The notes below the pieces were generated by a model. That model saw nothing but the letters and a program-made list of their open reading frames with translations, ran no database searches and was not told the origin of the DNA. The position numbers and the translations under genes are program-made. Positions 11,663-23,740 of a stretch of 64,000 bases of DNA are shown piece after piece; within the stretch, counting starts at the first letter, position 1, and each line of letters starts with the position of its first letter. The stretch is from Heterodera schachtii (Eukaryota; Nematoda; Chromadorea; Rhabditida; Heteroderidae), in the NCBI GenBank assembly GCA_023374025.1, contig SIJG01000019.1, positions 803,889 through 867,888 of the forward strand, read 5' to 3'.

Positions 11663-14600
11663 ATTAGTGTTTAACATTTTTTTAAATTTTAGTTTAAAAC
11701 TGCCATTTTATCATTAACTAAATAAAAAGTTCAAAACTTTTTAAATAAAAATAATTATTCAGTTTTAATAGAATTTAACAAAAAAATTTCTTAATCTTTT
11801 TACAATATCCCCATAAGAAATTTTGAAGAATTTAACACTATTTCTTGAAAACTTTAACATTTTTGGTACAAATTCTGTAAACACATTGGCCAAAATGACA
11901 AAACTGTTTTTTTTTTTGGTGAAAGTCTATTATCAAATCGCATTAAAAATATAAAATTTTCCCGGCGCCCAGCCCTAGTACACGAAAATTTTTTGGAAAA
12001 AACGCACAGCAAAAAAATGTTTTGAATAGCAACAAAAAAAAATGGACAAGTAATAGAGCGTTATTTGTAAAATATTATATTTTTCATACTTTTTTAAGTA
12101 TAAGCTTTTATTTTCATTGAAAAAAAACTTGAAAAAAATGGATTTTTAAGTATTTTTTCGGGACACGGTTGGATCCGATACCCTGATTTTATTAATATAA
12201 ATTCTTTACGTTTTTCAATTCTAAACTTTTAACCTTTTGTAATTTATTTACTTAATTTTTAGTATGATTGATTTTTTAATTTCTACAAAAAAAAAAAAAT
12301 TTTTTTCTTTTTGTTTTGCCCCATATTAATCAGTTTATAATTTTTCAATTAGCCTTTCGTCACCAAAATAATTATTTATATATTCTGCGCGATTAATTTT
12401 CAGTTCATATGGGTGCTATAATTTTATGAAGAAAAATGTTCCAAAAAAATGTTTCTTTATAAAAACCCAGCAAATTCTGGAAAAAATTATTCAAAGCAAA
12501 CCTTTGTTTCTCAGAATGGAACTGGAATTTTATTACTAAAACCCTCGCTGCAATTTTCAAGGAAATCTGCTAAATACGAATACATTCAACACGCATATTT
12601 AAAAAATCATATAATAATCTATAATCTATTTTTTTATCTTTAGAGAAAGAGGGTGTAAAAATAAATTTTATAGTAATGTTTGAATTTTCTACAGAAAAAA
12701 GTTAAGAAAACACAATTGTTCATAAAAGCCAGGCCAAATTAAAAAATAGCAAACCTTTGTAAACTTTTACTTCTCTTTTCTCGTTTCACTAGTTATTGCC
12801 AGAATCCTCCTGAGGTTGCCAAGGAAATGCATTTGATTTACCAAAATACGACCGTGTTTTCTCAAAATGTATTTCTTATTTTTTTATTTCTTTCTTCAGA
12901 ACAGAAGTTTAAATGAAAATTTTTTAAATTTTCTGCTAGTTATTAAACATAAAATATTTTAATAAAAAGAATTATTTAATGCAAACCCTACTTTTCAACA
13001 AGTTCTCTTCTACAAGTGTTTCGTCCTGTCTTTGATTGAGAAATTATAACCGAAATTCTGCAATGTCTTTTTTAACTATTCTTTGTTTTTCCGAAAACCA
13101 TGACGGGCTACAGCCAACGTGTTGTTGCGGAATCCTCAAAAGTTTAAAATAATTTTTTTATTGTTGGCCGTCTGATCCTGATAAAAAGTATTTCTTATTA
13201 TTCGTTGTCGCCTGAATATCGTTTTTCTTGTAAAAGCATGCTAATGAACGAAATTTGTCCGCTTTTATTAATTTAATGAAGAGATTCATGTTGTTTAAGG
13301 TTCAAATAACGGCTCCGAAATAAATTTTGTAATGAGACTGTTTTTCTCAGGAAGAAAAAGGTGAGAAAAAATGATTTCGTTAGAAAGGATCGGCTAATTT
13401 AGAAATAAACTCCTCAACGCAAACATTTTTTTCTCAATTATGAATTCGAATTTTATTGCCAGAATTCTCGCTGAAACTATCAAGAAAACGCATTCAAAAA
13501 CCATAATTTATGTAGGAGTATTCCTTTGAGTAAAAAGGTTTCTTACATTGTTAGCAAAAAAATAACCCAAAGAAAACCACTTCATATGGGTGCTATAATT
13601 TTATGAAGAAAAAGGTTCCAAAAAAATTTTCTTTATAAAACCCCAGCAAACTCAGGAAAAAATTATTCAAAGCAAACCTTTGTTTCTCAGAATGGAACTG
13701 GAATTTTATTACTAAAACCCTCGCTGCAATTTTCAAGGAAATCTGCTAAATACGAATCATTTCAACACGCATATTTAATAATAATCTATTTTTTTATCTT
13801 TAGAGAAAGAGGGTGTAAAAATAAATTTTATAGTAATGTTTAAATTTTCTACAGAAAAAAGTTAAGAAAACACAATTGTTCATAAAAGCCAGGCCAAATT
13901 AAAAAATAGCAAACCTTTGTAAAATTTTAACTTCTCTTTTCTCGTTTCAATAGTTATTGCCAGAATCCTCCTGAGGTTGCCAAGGAAATGCATTTGATTT
14001 ACCAAAATACGACCGTGTTTTCTCAAAATGTATTTCTTATTTTTTTATTTCTTTCTTCAGAACAGAAGTTTAAATGAAAATTTTTTAAATTTTCTGTTAG
14101 TTATTAAACATAAAATATTTTAATAAAAAGAATTATTTAATGCAAACCCTACTTTTCAACAAGTTCTCTTCTACAAGTGTTTCGTCCTGTCTGTGATTGA
14201 GAAATTATAACCGAAATTCTGCAATGTCTTTTTTAACTATCTTTGTTTTTCCGAAAACCATGACGGGCTACAGCCAACGTGTTGTTGCGGAATCCTCAAA
14301 AGTTTAAAATAATTTTTTTATTGTTGGCCGTCTGATCCTGATAAAAAGTATTTCTTATTATTCGTTGTCGCCTGAATATCGTTTTTCTTGTAAAAGCATG
14401 CTAATGAACGAAATTTGTCCGCTTTTATTAATTTAATGAAGAGATTCATGTTGTTTAAGGTTCAAATAACGGCTCCGAAATAAATTTTGTAATGAGACTG
14501 TTTTTCTCAGGAAGAAAAATGTGAGAAAAAATGATTTCGTTAGAAAGGATCGGCTAATTTAGAAATAAACTCCTCAACGCAAACATTTTTTTCTCAATTA

Positions 14601-17600
14601 TGAATTCGAATTTTATTGCCAGAATTCTCGCTGAAACTATCAAGAAAACGCATTCAAAAACCATAATTTATGTAGGAGTATTCCTTTGAGTAAAAAGGTT
14701 TCTTACATTTTTAGCAAAAAAAAATAACCCAAAGAAAACCACTTCATATGGGTGCTATAATTTTATGAAGAAAAAGGTTCCAAAAAAATTTTCTTTATAA
14801 AAACCCAGCAAATTCAGGAAAAAATTATTCAAAGCAAACCTTTGTTTCTCAGAATGGAACTGGAATTTTATTACTAAAACCCTCGCTGCAATTTTCAAGG
14901 AAATCTGCTAAATACGAATCATTCAACACGCATATTTAAAAAATCATATAATAATCAATTTTTTTATCTTTAGAGAAAGAGGGTGTAAAAATAAATTTTA
15001 TAGTAATGTTTGAATTTTCTACAGAAAAAAGTTAAGAAAACACAATTGTTCATAAAAGCCAGGCCAAATTAAAAAATAGCAAACCTTTGTAAAATTTTAC
15101 TTCTCTTTTCTCGTTTCACTAGTTATTGCCAGAATCCTCCTGAGGTTGCCAAGGAAATGCATTTGATTTACCAAAATACGACCGTGTTTTCTCAAAATGT
15201 ATTTCTTATTTTTTTATTTCTTTCTTCAGAACAGAAGTTTAAATGAAAATTTTTTAAATTTTCTGCTAGTTATTAAACATAAAATATTTTAATAAAAAGA
15301 ATTATTTAATGCAAACCCTACTTTTCAACAAGTTCTCTTCTACAAGTGTTTCGTCCTGTCTGGGATTGAGAAATTATAACCGAAATTCTGCAATGTCTTT
15401 TTTAACTATTCTTTGTTTTTCCGAAAACCATGACGGGCTACAGCCAACGTGTTGTTGCGGAATCCTCAAAAGTTTAAAATAATTTTTTTATTGTTGGCCG
15501 TCTGATCCTGATAAAAAGTATTTCTTATTATTCGTTGTCGCCTGAATATCGTTTTTCTTGTAAAAGCATGCTAATGAACGAAATTTGTCCGCTTTTATTA
15601 ATTTAATAAAGAGATTCATGTTGTTTAAGGTTCAAATAACGGCTCCGAAATAAATTTTGTAATGAGACTGTTTTTCTCAGGAAGAAAAATGTGAGAAAAA
15701 ATGATTTCGTTAGAAAGGATCGGCTAATTTAGAAATAAACTCCTCAACGCAAACATTTTTTCTCAATTATGAATTCGAATTTTATTGCCAGAATTCTCGC
15801 TGAAACTATCAAGAAAACGCTTTCAAAAACCATAATTTATGTAGGAGTATTCCTTTGAGTAAAAAGGTTTCTTACATTGTTAGCAAAAAAAAATAACCCA
15901 AAGAAAACCACTTCATATGGGTGCTATAATTTTATGAAGAAAAAGGTTCCAAAAAAATTTTCTTTATAAAAACCCAGCAAATTCAGGAAAAAATTATTCA
16001 AAGCAAACCTTTGTTTCTCAGAATGGAACTGGAATTTTATTACTAAAACCCTCGCTGCAATTTTCAAGGAAATCTGCTAAATACGAATACATTCAACACG
16101 CATATTTAAAAAATCATATAATAATCTATTTTTTTATCTTTAGAGAAAGAGGGTGTAAAAATAAATTTTATAGTAATGTTTGAATTTTCTACAGAAAAAA
16201 GTTAAGAAAACACAATTGTTCATAAAAGCCAGGCCAAATTAAAAAATAGCAAACCTTTGTAAACTTTTACTTCTCTTTTCTCGTTTCACTAGTTATTGCC
16301 AGAATCCTCCTGAGGTTGCCAAGGAAATGCATTTGATTTACCAAAATACGACCGTGTTTTCTCAAAAGGTATTTCTTATTTTTTTATTTCTTTCTTCAGA
16401 ACAGAAGTTTAAATGAAAATTTTTTAAATTTTCTGCTAGTTATTAAACATAAAATATTTTAATAAAAAGAATTATTTAATGCAAACCCTACTTTTCAACA
16501 AGTTCTCTTCTACAAGTGTTTCGTCCTGTCTGTGATTGAGAAATTATAACCGAAATTCTGCAATGTCTTTTTTAACTATTCTTTGTTTTTCCGAAAACCA
16601 TGACGGGCTACAGCCAACGTGTTGTTGCGGAATCCTCAAAAGTTTAAAATAATTTTTTTATTGTTGGCCGTCTGATCCTGATAAAAAGTATTTCTTATTA
16701 TTCGTTGTCGCCTGAATATCGTTTTTCTTGTAAAAGCATGCTAATGAACGAAATTTGTCCGCTTTTATTAATTTAATAAAGAGATTCATGTTGTTTAAGG
16801 TTCAAATAACGGCTCCGAAATAAATTTTGTAATGAGACTGTTTTTCTCAGGAAGAAAAATGTGAGAAAAAATGATTTCGTTAGAAAGGATCGGCTAATTT
16901 AGAAATAAACTCCTCAACGCAAACATTTTTTTCTCAATTATGAATTCGAATTTTATTGCCAGAATTCTCGCTGAAACTATCAAGAAAACGCATTCAAAAA
17001 CCATAATTTATGTAGGAGTATTCCTTTGAGTAAAAAGGTTTCTTACATTTTTAGCAAAAAAAAATAACCCAAAGAAAACCACTTCATATGGGTGCTATAA
17101 TTTTATGAAGAAAAAGGTTCCAAAAAAATTTTATTTATAAAAACCCAGCAAATTCAGGAAAAAATTATTCAAAGCAAACCTTTGTTTCTCAGAATGGAAC
17201 TGGAATTTTATTACTAAAACCCTCGCTGCAATTTTCAAGGAAATCTGCTAAATACGAATACATTCAACACGCATATTTAAAAAATCATATAATAATCTAT
17301 TTTTTTATCTTTAGAGAAAGAGGGTGTAAAAATAAATTTTATAGTAATGTTTGAATTTTCTACAGAAAAAAGTTAAGAAAACACAATTGTTCATAAAAGC
17401 CAGGCCAAATTAAAAAATAGCAAACCTTTGTAAACTTTTACTTCTCTTTTCTCGTTTCACTAGTTATTGCCAGAATCCTCCTGAGGTTGCCAAGGAAATG
17501 CATTTGATTTACCAAAATACGACCGTGTTTTCTCAAAAGGTATTTCTTATTTTTTTATTTCTTTCTTCAGAACAGAAGTTTAAATGAAAATTTTTTAAAT

Positions 17601-19611
17601 TTTCTGCTAGTTATTAAACATAAAATATTTTAATAAAAAGAATTATTTAATGCAAACCCTACTTTTCAACAAGTTCTCTTCTACAAGTGTTTCGTCCTGT
17701 CTGTGATTGAGAAATTATAACCGAAATTCTGCAATGTCTTTTTTAACTATTCTTTGTTTTTCCGAAAACCATGACGGGCTACAGCCAACGTGTTGTTGCG
17801 GAATCCTCAAAAGTTTAAAATAATTTTTTTATTGTTGGCCGTCTGATCCTGATAAAAAGTATTTCTTATTATTCGTTGTCGCCTGAATATCGTTTTTCTT
17901 GTAAAAGCATGCTAATGAACGAAATTTGTCCGCTTTTATTAATTTAATAAAGAGATTCATGTTGTTTAAGGTTCAAATAACGGCTCCGAAATAAATTTTG
18001 TAATGAGACTGTTTTTCTCAGGAAGAAAAATGTGAGAAAAAATGATTTCGTTAGAAAGGATCGGCTAATTTAGAAATAAACTCCTCAACGCAAACATTTT
18101 TTTCTCAATTATGAATTCGAATTTTATTGCCAGAATTCTCGCTGAAACTATCAAGAAAACGCATTCAAAAACCATAATTTATGTAGGAGTATTCCTTTGA
18201 GTAAAAAGGTTTCTTACATTTTTAGCAAAAAAAAATAACCCAAAGAAAACCACTTCATATGGGTGCTATAATTTTATGAAGAAAAAGGTTCCAAAAAAAT
18301 TTTCTTTATAAAAACCCAGCAAATTCAGGAAAAAATTATTCAAAGCAAACCTTTGTTTCTCAGAATGGAACTGGAATTTTATTACTAAAACCCTCGCTGC
18401 AATTTTCAAGGAAATCTGCTAAATACGAATACATTCAACACGCATATTTAAAAAATCATATAATAATCTATTTTTTTATCTTTAGAGAAAGAGGGTGTAA
18501 AAATAAATTTTATAGTAATGTTTGAATTTTCTACAGAAAAAAGTTAAGAAAACACAATTGTTCATAAAAGCCAGGCCAAATTAAAAAATAGCAAACCTTT
18601 GTAAAATTTTACTTCTCTTTTCTCGTTTCACTAGTTATTGCCAGAATCCTCCTGAGGTTGCCAAGGAAATGCATTTGATTTACCAAAATACGACCGTGTT
18701 TTCTCAAAAGGTATTTCTTATTTTTTTATTTCTTTCTTCAGAACAGAAGTTTAAATGAAAATTTTTTAAATTTTCTGTTAGTTATTAAACATAAAATATT
18801 TTAATAAAAAGAATTATTTAATGCAAACCCTACTTTTCAACAAGTTCTCTTCTACAAGTGTTTCGTCCTGTCTGTGATTGAGAAATTATAACCGAAATTC
18901 TGCAATGTCTTTTTTAACTATTCTTTGTTTTTCCGAAAACCATGACGGGCTACAGCCAACGTGTTGTTGCGGAATCCTCAAAAGTTTAAAATAATTTTTT
19001 TATTGTTGGCCGTCTGATCCTGATAAAAAGTATTTCTTATTATTCGTTGTCGCCTGAATATCGTTTTTCTTGTAAAAGCATGCTAATGAACGAAATTTGT
19101 CCGCTTTTATTAATTTAATGAAGAGATTCATGTTGTTTAAGGTTCAAATAACGGCTCCGAAATAAATTTTGTAATGAGACTGTTTTTCTCAGGAAGAAAA
19201 ATGTGAGAAAAAATGATTTCGTTAGAAAGGATCGGCTAATTTAGAAATAAACTCCTCAACGCAAACATTTTTTTCTCAATTATGAATTCGAATTTTATTG
19301 CCAGAATTCTCGCTGAAACTATCAAGAAAACGCATTCAAAAACCATAATTTATGTAGGAGTATTCCTTTGAGTAAAAAGGTTTCTTACATTGTTAGCAAA
19401 AAAATAACCCAAAGAAAACCACTTCATATGGGTGCTATAATTTTATGAAGAAAAAGGTTCCAAAAAAATTTTCTTTATAAAACCCCAGCAAACTCAGGAA
19501 AAAATTATTCAAAGCAAACCTTTGTTTCTCAGAATGGAACTGGAATTTTATTACTAAAACCCTCGCTGCAATTTTCAAGGAAATCTGCTAAATACGAATA
19601 CATTCAACACG

Positions 19612-19690
19612 CATATTTCGTGGCCAGGACGAAAATTTTGTTTTTCTAATGGCATCATAATATTAATTCAAAAATTTTCTGTTAGTTATT
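19612..19690 (+). repeat. Satellite variant junction, first occurrence
   Basis: In the seventh satellite unit the normal sequence after 'cacgcatattt' is replaced by a roughly 60-bp foreign segment beginning 'cgtggccaggacgaaaattt'. The unit then rejoins at 'ttttctgttagttatt'. About 325 bp of normal satellite is missing, which explains the 903-bp unit. The same junctions occur in the ninth unit, exactly one short plus one full unit (2,070 bp) downstream. Confidence 0.9.
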
Positions 19691-21682
19691 AAACATAAAT
19701 ATTTTAATAAAAAGAATTATTTAATGCAAACCCTACTTTTCAACAAGTTCTCTTCTACAAGTGTTTCGTCCTGTCTGTGATTGAGAAATTATAACCGAAA
19801 TTCTGCAATGTCTTTTTTAACTATTCTTTGTTTTTCCGAAAACCATGACGGGCTACAGCCAACGTGTTGTTGCGGAATCCTCAAAAGTTTAAAATAATTT
19901 TTTTATTGTTGGCCGTCTGATCCTGATAAAAAGTATTTCTTATTATTCGTTGTCGCCTGAATATCGTTTTTCTTGTAAAAGCATGCTAATGAACGAAATT
20001 TGTCCGCTTTTATTAATTTAATGAAGAGATTCATGTTGTTTAAGGTTCAAATAACGGCTCCGAAATAAATTTTGTAATGAGACTGTTTTTCTCAGGAAGA
20101 AAAATGTGAGAAAAAATGGTTTCGTTAGAAAGGATCGGCTAATTTAGAAATAAACTCCTCAACGCAAACATTTTTTTCTCAATTATGAATTCGAATTTTA
20201 TTGCCAGAATTCTCGCTGAAACTATCAAGAAAACGCATTCAAAAACCATAATTTATGTAGGAGTATTCCTTTGAGTAAAAAGGTTTCTTACATTGTTAGC
20301 AAAAAAATAACCCAAAGAAAACCACTTCATATGGGTGCTATAATTTTATGAAGAAAAAGGTTCCAAAAAATTTTCTTTATAAAAACCCAGCAAATTCAGG
20401 AAAAAATTATTCAAAGCAAACCTTTGTTTCTCAGAATGGAACTGGAATTTTATTACTAAAACCCTCGCTGCAATTTTCAAGGAAATCTGCTAAATACGAA
20501 TCATTCAACACGCATATTTAAAAATCATATAATAATCTATTTTTTTATCTTTAGAGAAAGAGGGTGTAAAAATAAATTTTATAGTAATGTTTGAATTTTC
20601 TACAGAAAAAAGTTAAGAAAACACAATTGTTCATAAAAGCCAGGCCAAATTAAAAAATAGCAAACCTTTGTAAACTTTTACTTCTCTTTTCTCGTTTCAC
20701 AAGTTATTGCCAGAATCCTCCTGAGGTTGCCAAGGAAATGCATTTGATTTACCAAAATACGACCGTGTTTTCTCAAAATGTATTTCTTATTTTTTTTATT
20801 TCTTTCTTCAGAACAGAAGTTTAAATGAAAATTTTTTAAATTTTCTGCTAGTTATTAAACATAAAATATTTTAATAAAAAGAATTATTTAATGCAAACCC
20901 TACTTTTCAACAAGTTCTCTTCTACAAGTGTTTCGTCCTGTCTGGGATTGAGAAATTATAACCGAAATTCTGCAATGTCTTTTTTAACTATTCTTTGTTT
21001 TTCCGAAAACCATGACGGGCTACAGCCAACGTGTTGTTGCGGAATCCTCAAAATTTTAAAATAATTTTTTTATTGTTGGCCGTCTGATCCTGATAAAAAG
21101 TATTTCTTATTATTCGTTGTCGCCTTAATATCGTTTTTCTTGTAAAAGCATGCTAATGAACGAAATTTGTCCGCTTTTATTAATTTAATGAAGAGATTCA
21201 TGTTGTTTAAGGTTCAAATAACGGCTCCGAAATAAATTTTGTAATGAGACTGTTTTTCTCAGGAAGAAAAATGTGAGAAAAAATGGTTTCGTTAGAAAGG
21301 ATCGGCTAATTTAGAAATAAACTCCTCAACGCAAACATTTTTTTCTCAATTATGAATTCGAATTTTATTGCCAGAATTCTCGCTGAAACTATCAAGAAAA
21401 CGCATTCAAAAACCATAATTTATGTAGGAGTATTCCTTTGAGTAAAAAGGTTTCTTACATTGTTAGCAAAAAAATAACCCAAAGAAAACCACTTCATATG
21501 GGTGCTATAATTTTATGAAGAAAAAGGTTCCAAAAAAATTTTCTTTATAAAACCCCAGCAAACTCAGGAAAAAATTATTCAAAGCAAACCTTTGTTTCTC
21601 AGAATGGAACTGGAATTTTATTACTAAAACCCTCGCTGCAATTTTCAAGGAAATCTGCTAAATACGAATACATTCAACACGC

Positions 21683-21766
21683 ATATTTCGTGGCCAGGAC
21701 GAAAATTTTGTTTTTCTAATGGCATCATAATATTAATTCAAAAATTTTCTGTTAGTTATTAAACAT
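21683..21766 (+). repeat. Satellite variant junction, second occurrence
   Basis: Same replacement segment and same breakpoints as at 19,612-19,690. Shared breakpoints mean the variant arose once and was copied by unequal exchange or gene conversion. This last unit runs on to about 21,993, where it stops in the middle of the phrase 'ggccgtctgatcc'. Confidence 0.9.
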
Positions 21767-22520
21767 AAATATTTTAATAAAAAGAATTATTTAATGCAAA
21801 CCCTACTTTTCAACAAGTTCTCTTCTACAAGTGTTTCGTCCTGTCTGGGATTGAGAAATTATAACCGAAATTATGCAATGTCTTTTTTAACTATTCTTTG
21901 TTTTTCCGAAAACCATGACGGGCTACAGCCAACGTGTTGTTGCGGAATCCTCAAAAGTTTAAATAATTTTTTTATTGTTGGCCGTCTGATCCTTTTTCCG
22001 TCATTTACTGCCGATCTTACCTTTTTTCTTTAATTATTAAAAGTTTTTTTTTTATTTAATTTTATTTAAAAATATTGAATGCAAATATTGAAAATTTTAT
22101 GAAATAAATGAATTACTGAATGTTCACTTTTTAAATCAACAAAAATGGAATGTACGGAAAATGGTCGGGCCGCAACTTTTATTTCAAGTGGGCCCTGCAC
22201 AAAATGGGGATAAAAAACAAAAATTTTAATTTAAAGGTTTTTAATGTTAAAATTAATAAAAATGTTTTCCTTAATTTTAGAAAACAAATAACTAAAACAA
22301 AATTCATATTAAATTTTAACCAATCAATAATTAATCCAACCAATTTATTTTCATATTTTTTATCAAAAAAGAGAAAATTTATTTATTTGATATTTTAATT
22401 TTTTAAATTCATTGTTTTGGTGATGTCTATTCTGGCGTGTTATTATTGGTTGGGAAATTTTAATAATTAAATTTTAAAATAATTTTATAATAAAAAACAA
22501 ATAATAAAATAATGTTATTC

Positions 22521-22585
22521 TATGCGGGAATTGAACCAAGGCAAAATCAAAGAAAGACTGGATGTTTAGCCAAAATGTTTTCCTT
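22521..22585 (-). other. tRNA-like sequence, minus strand (degenerate)
   Basis: On the minus strand an A-box-like 'tggctaaacatccag' (22,573-22,559) precedes a B-box-like 'ggttcaattccc' (22,537-22,526). The region between them ('ttctttgattttgccttgg') resembles the plus-strand copy at 11.6 kb. The stems do not form a good cloverleaf, so this is a tRNA-derived repeat or pseudo-tRNA. Confidence 0.5.
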
Positions 22586-23269
22586 ACTTTTGGATTAAAA
22601 CTATATTTTTTCTATAAAAATTTTATATTTTTCTTTTAATTTTCTCTAATTTTCTCTCACCCCCCCCCCAAAAAAAAAGATTATATATTTTTAATCTTTA
22701 TTCCATTTATTTTATTTTGACCAACAAAATATTTGAACAAAAGAAAGGTTTAGCTGCTATTCAATTTTTAATATTCATGTGTCAGTAAAATTTAGTAATT
22801 TTCAATTTTGCACATAAAATTAAATTAAAAAGGGAAAGTTTTATTTCATTTTTATTATTTTTTTTAAATATTTATAATTTTTATTTTTAGTCATAATTGA
22901 TGCAGATTGCCAAATATTGTCTAACTGTTTTAAACGAAGATTCATTAATCACGACAATTTTCCTTCAGCCCCTGCCACGCGGCAAGGATTCCACGAGTAA
23001 ACCAAATCAGAAATTATTCATAAATTGGTTCACGCAAAAGATAAAATTCGCTATATGGACGATTAATCTTAAAATGTCGACAGTTATTATTTTTTCTAGT
23101 TGTTTTTTTACATTAAATTCTCAATTATTTTTTATTCTTAAGTGTCTTTTATATTTAACTTTGTATATCCAGAAATCAGGCATTCTTTTTTCTGATCTCG
23201 ACACTTCTACATAATTAATTTTTTTGAATATTTTTGTATTCCTTTCTTTTTTCAGCGGAATTCGTGAGG

Positions 23270-23740
23270 GATAAATTAAACTTTTATTGAAAATTTATTG
23301 TTTTTCACATTTTATTAAATGTTTTTTAATTTATAAATTCCCTAATACCCCCGACTATTTTTTGTTTTGTTTTGCTATATTTGAAATATTATTCTATGGT
23401 TTTTAACATTTTTTTATTTAGGTTGTAGGATTTTACATTATAATTTATTTTTTTCCTATTGTTTTATTCTACTTTTATTAAGAGGTTGTTAATTGTGTCT
23501 CTTTTAAACACTTGCTCAAGATTCGATCGTTGAAATTGTCTGTGAAATTCGTTACTTTAATTTCTAAAAAAATTCAATACATTTTTAAATTCTCCCTTTT
23601 CTTTGATAAAACATATCAATCAGCAAATTTGTTCTAATATTAATTTGGTTTTAACAACATGTGATTTATTTTTTGTTTTATACTCATTTAATAAAATTGA
23701 ATTTTTTAAATTATTAATGAAATTCATTTATTTTTGCAGT
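23270..23740 (+). repeat. Diverged long repeat, copy 1
   Basis: Shared with 36,930-37,410 in the same order: 'cttttattgaaaatttattg', 'taatacc.cc', 'actccgactatttttt' (here 'cccgactattttttg'), 'ttgttaatt.tgtctct', 'tttgctcaa', 'aaaaaattcaata' and 'gataaaacatatcaat'. Its right end (23,615-23,740) also matches 36,360-36,500 ('cagcaaatttg', 'gtgatttatttt', 'catttaata'). No coding capacity. Confidence 0.75.

Larger units (their letters stand above)
12404..21993 (+). repeat. 9.6-kb satellite array, about 8.5 copies of a ~1,170-bp unit
   Basis: The phrase 'ttcatatgggtgctataat' starts at 12,404, 13,581, 14,743, 15,912, 17,083, 18,254, 19,423, 20,326 and 21,493. The spacings are 1,177, 1,162, 1,169, 1,171, 1,171, 1,169, 903 and 1,167 bp, then a partial unit ending near 21,993. 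Units are nearly identical by eye, differing by single bases and A/T-run lengths. No frame is conserved through the unit and stops occur in all frames, so it is non-coding. Within each unit, blocks sharing a 'gcaaac' word, a 'ttctc' word, '(attgc)cagaat.ctc' and a 'caaggaaa.gca' word recur about every 235-250 bp, so the unit looks like a higher-order repeat of older, shorter monomers. Both edges are abrupt. Confidence 0.95.

Noticed and set aside
12449..12643. 64-codon frame at the start of the satellite array
   Set aside because: Lies inside the first satellite unit and is broken in the other units by single-base changes; not a gene.
12404..21993. CRISPR array or other prokaryotic repeat system
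   Set aside because: The unit is over 1 kb without unique spacers, and the window has spliced eukaryotic genes.
21794..22033. 79-codon frame at the right edge of the satellite array
   Set aside because: Opened only by one base difference and the array's end; homologous positions in other units contain stops.
22897..23214. 105-codon frame in T-rich DNA
   Set aside because: Low-complexity hydrophobic translation of T-rich sequence; no family resemblance or splice context.
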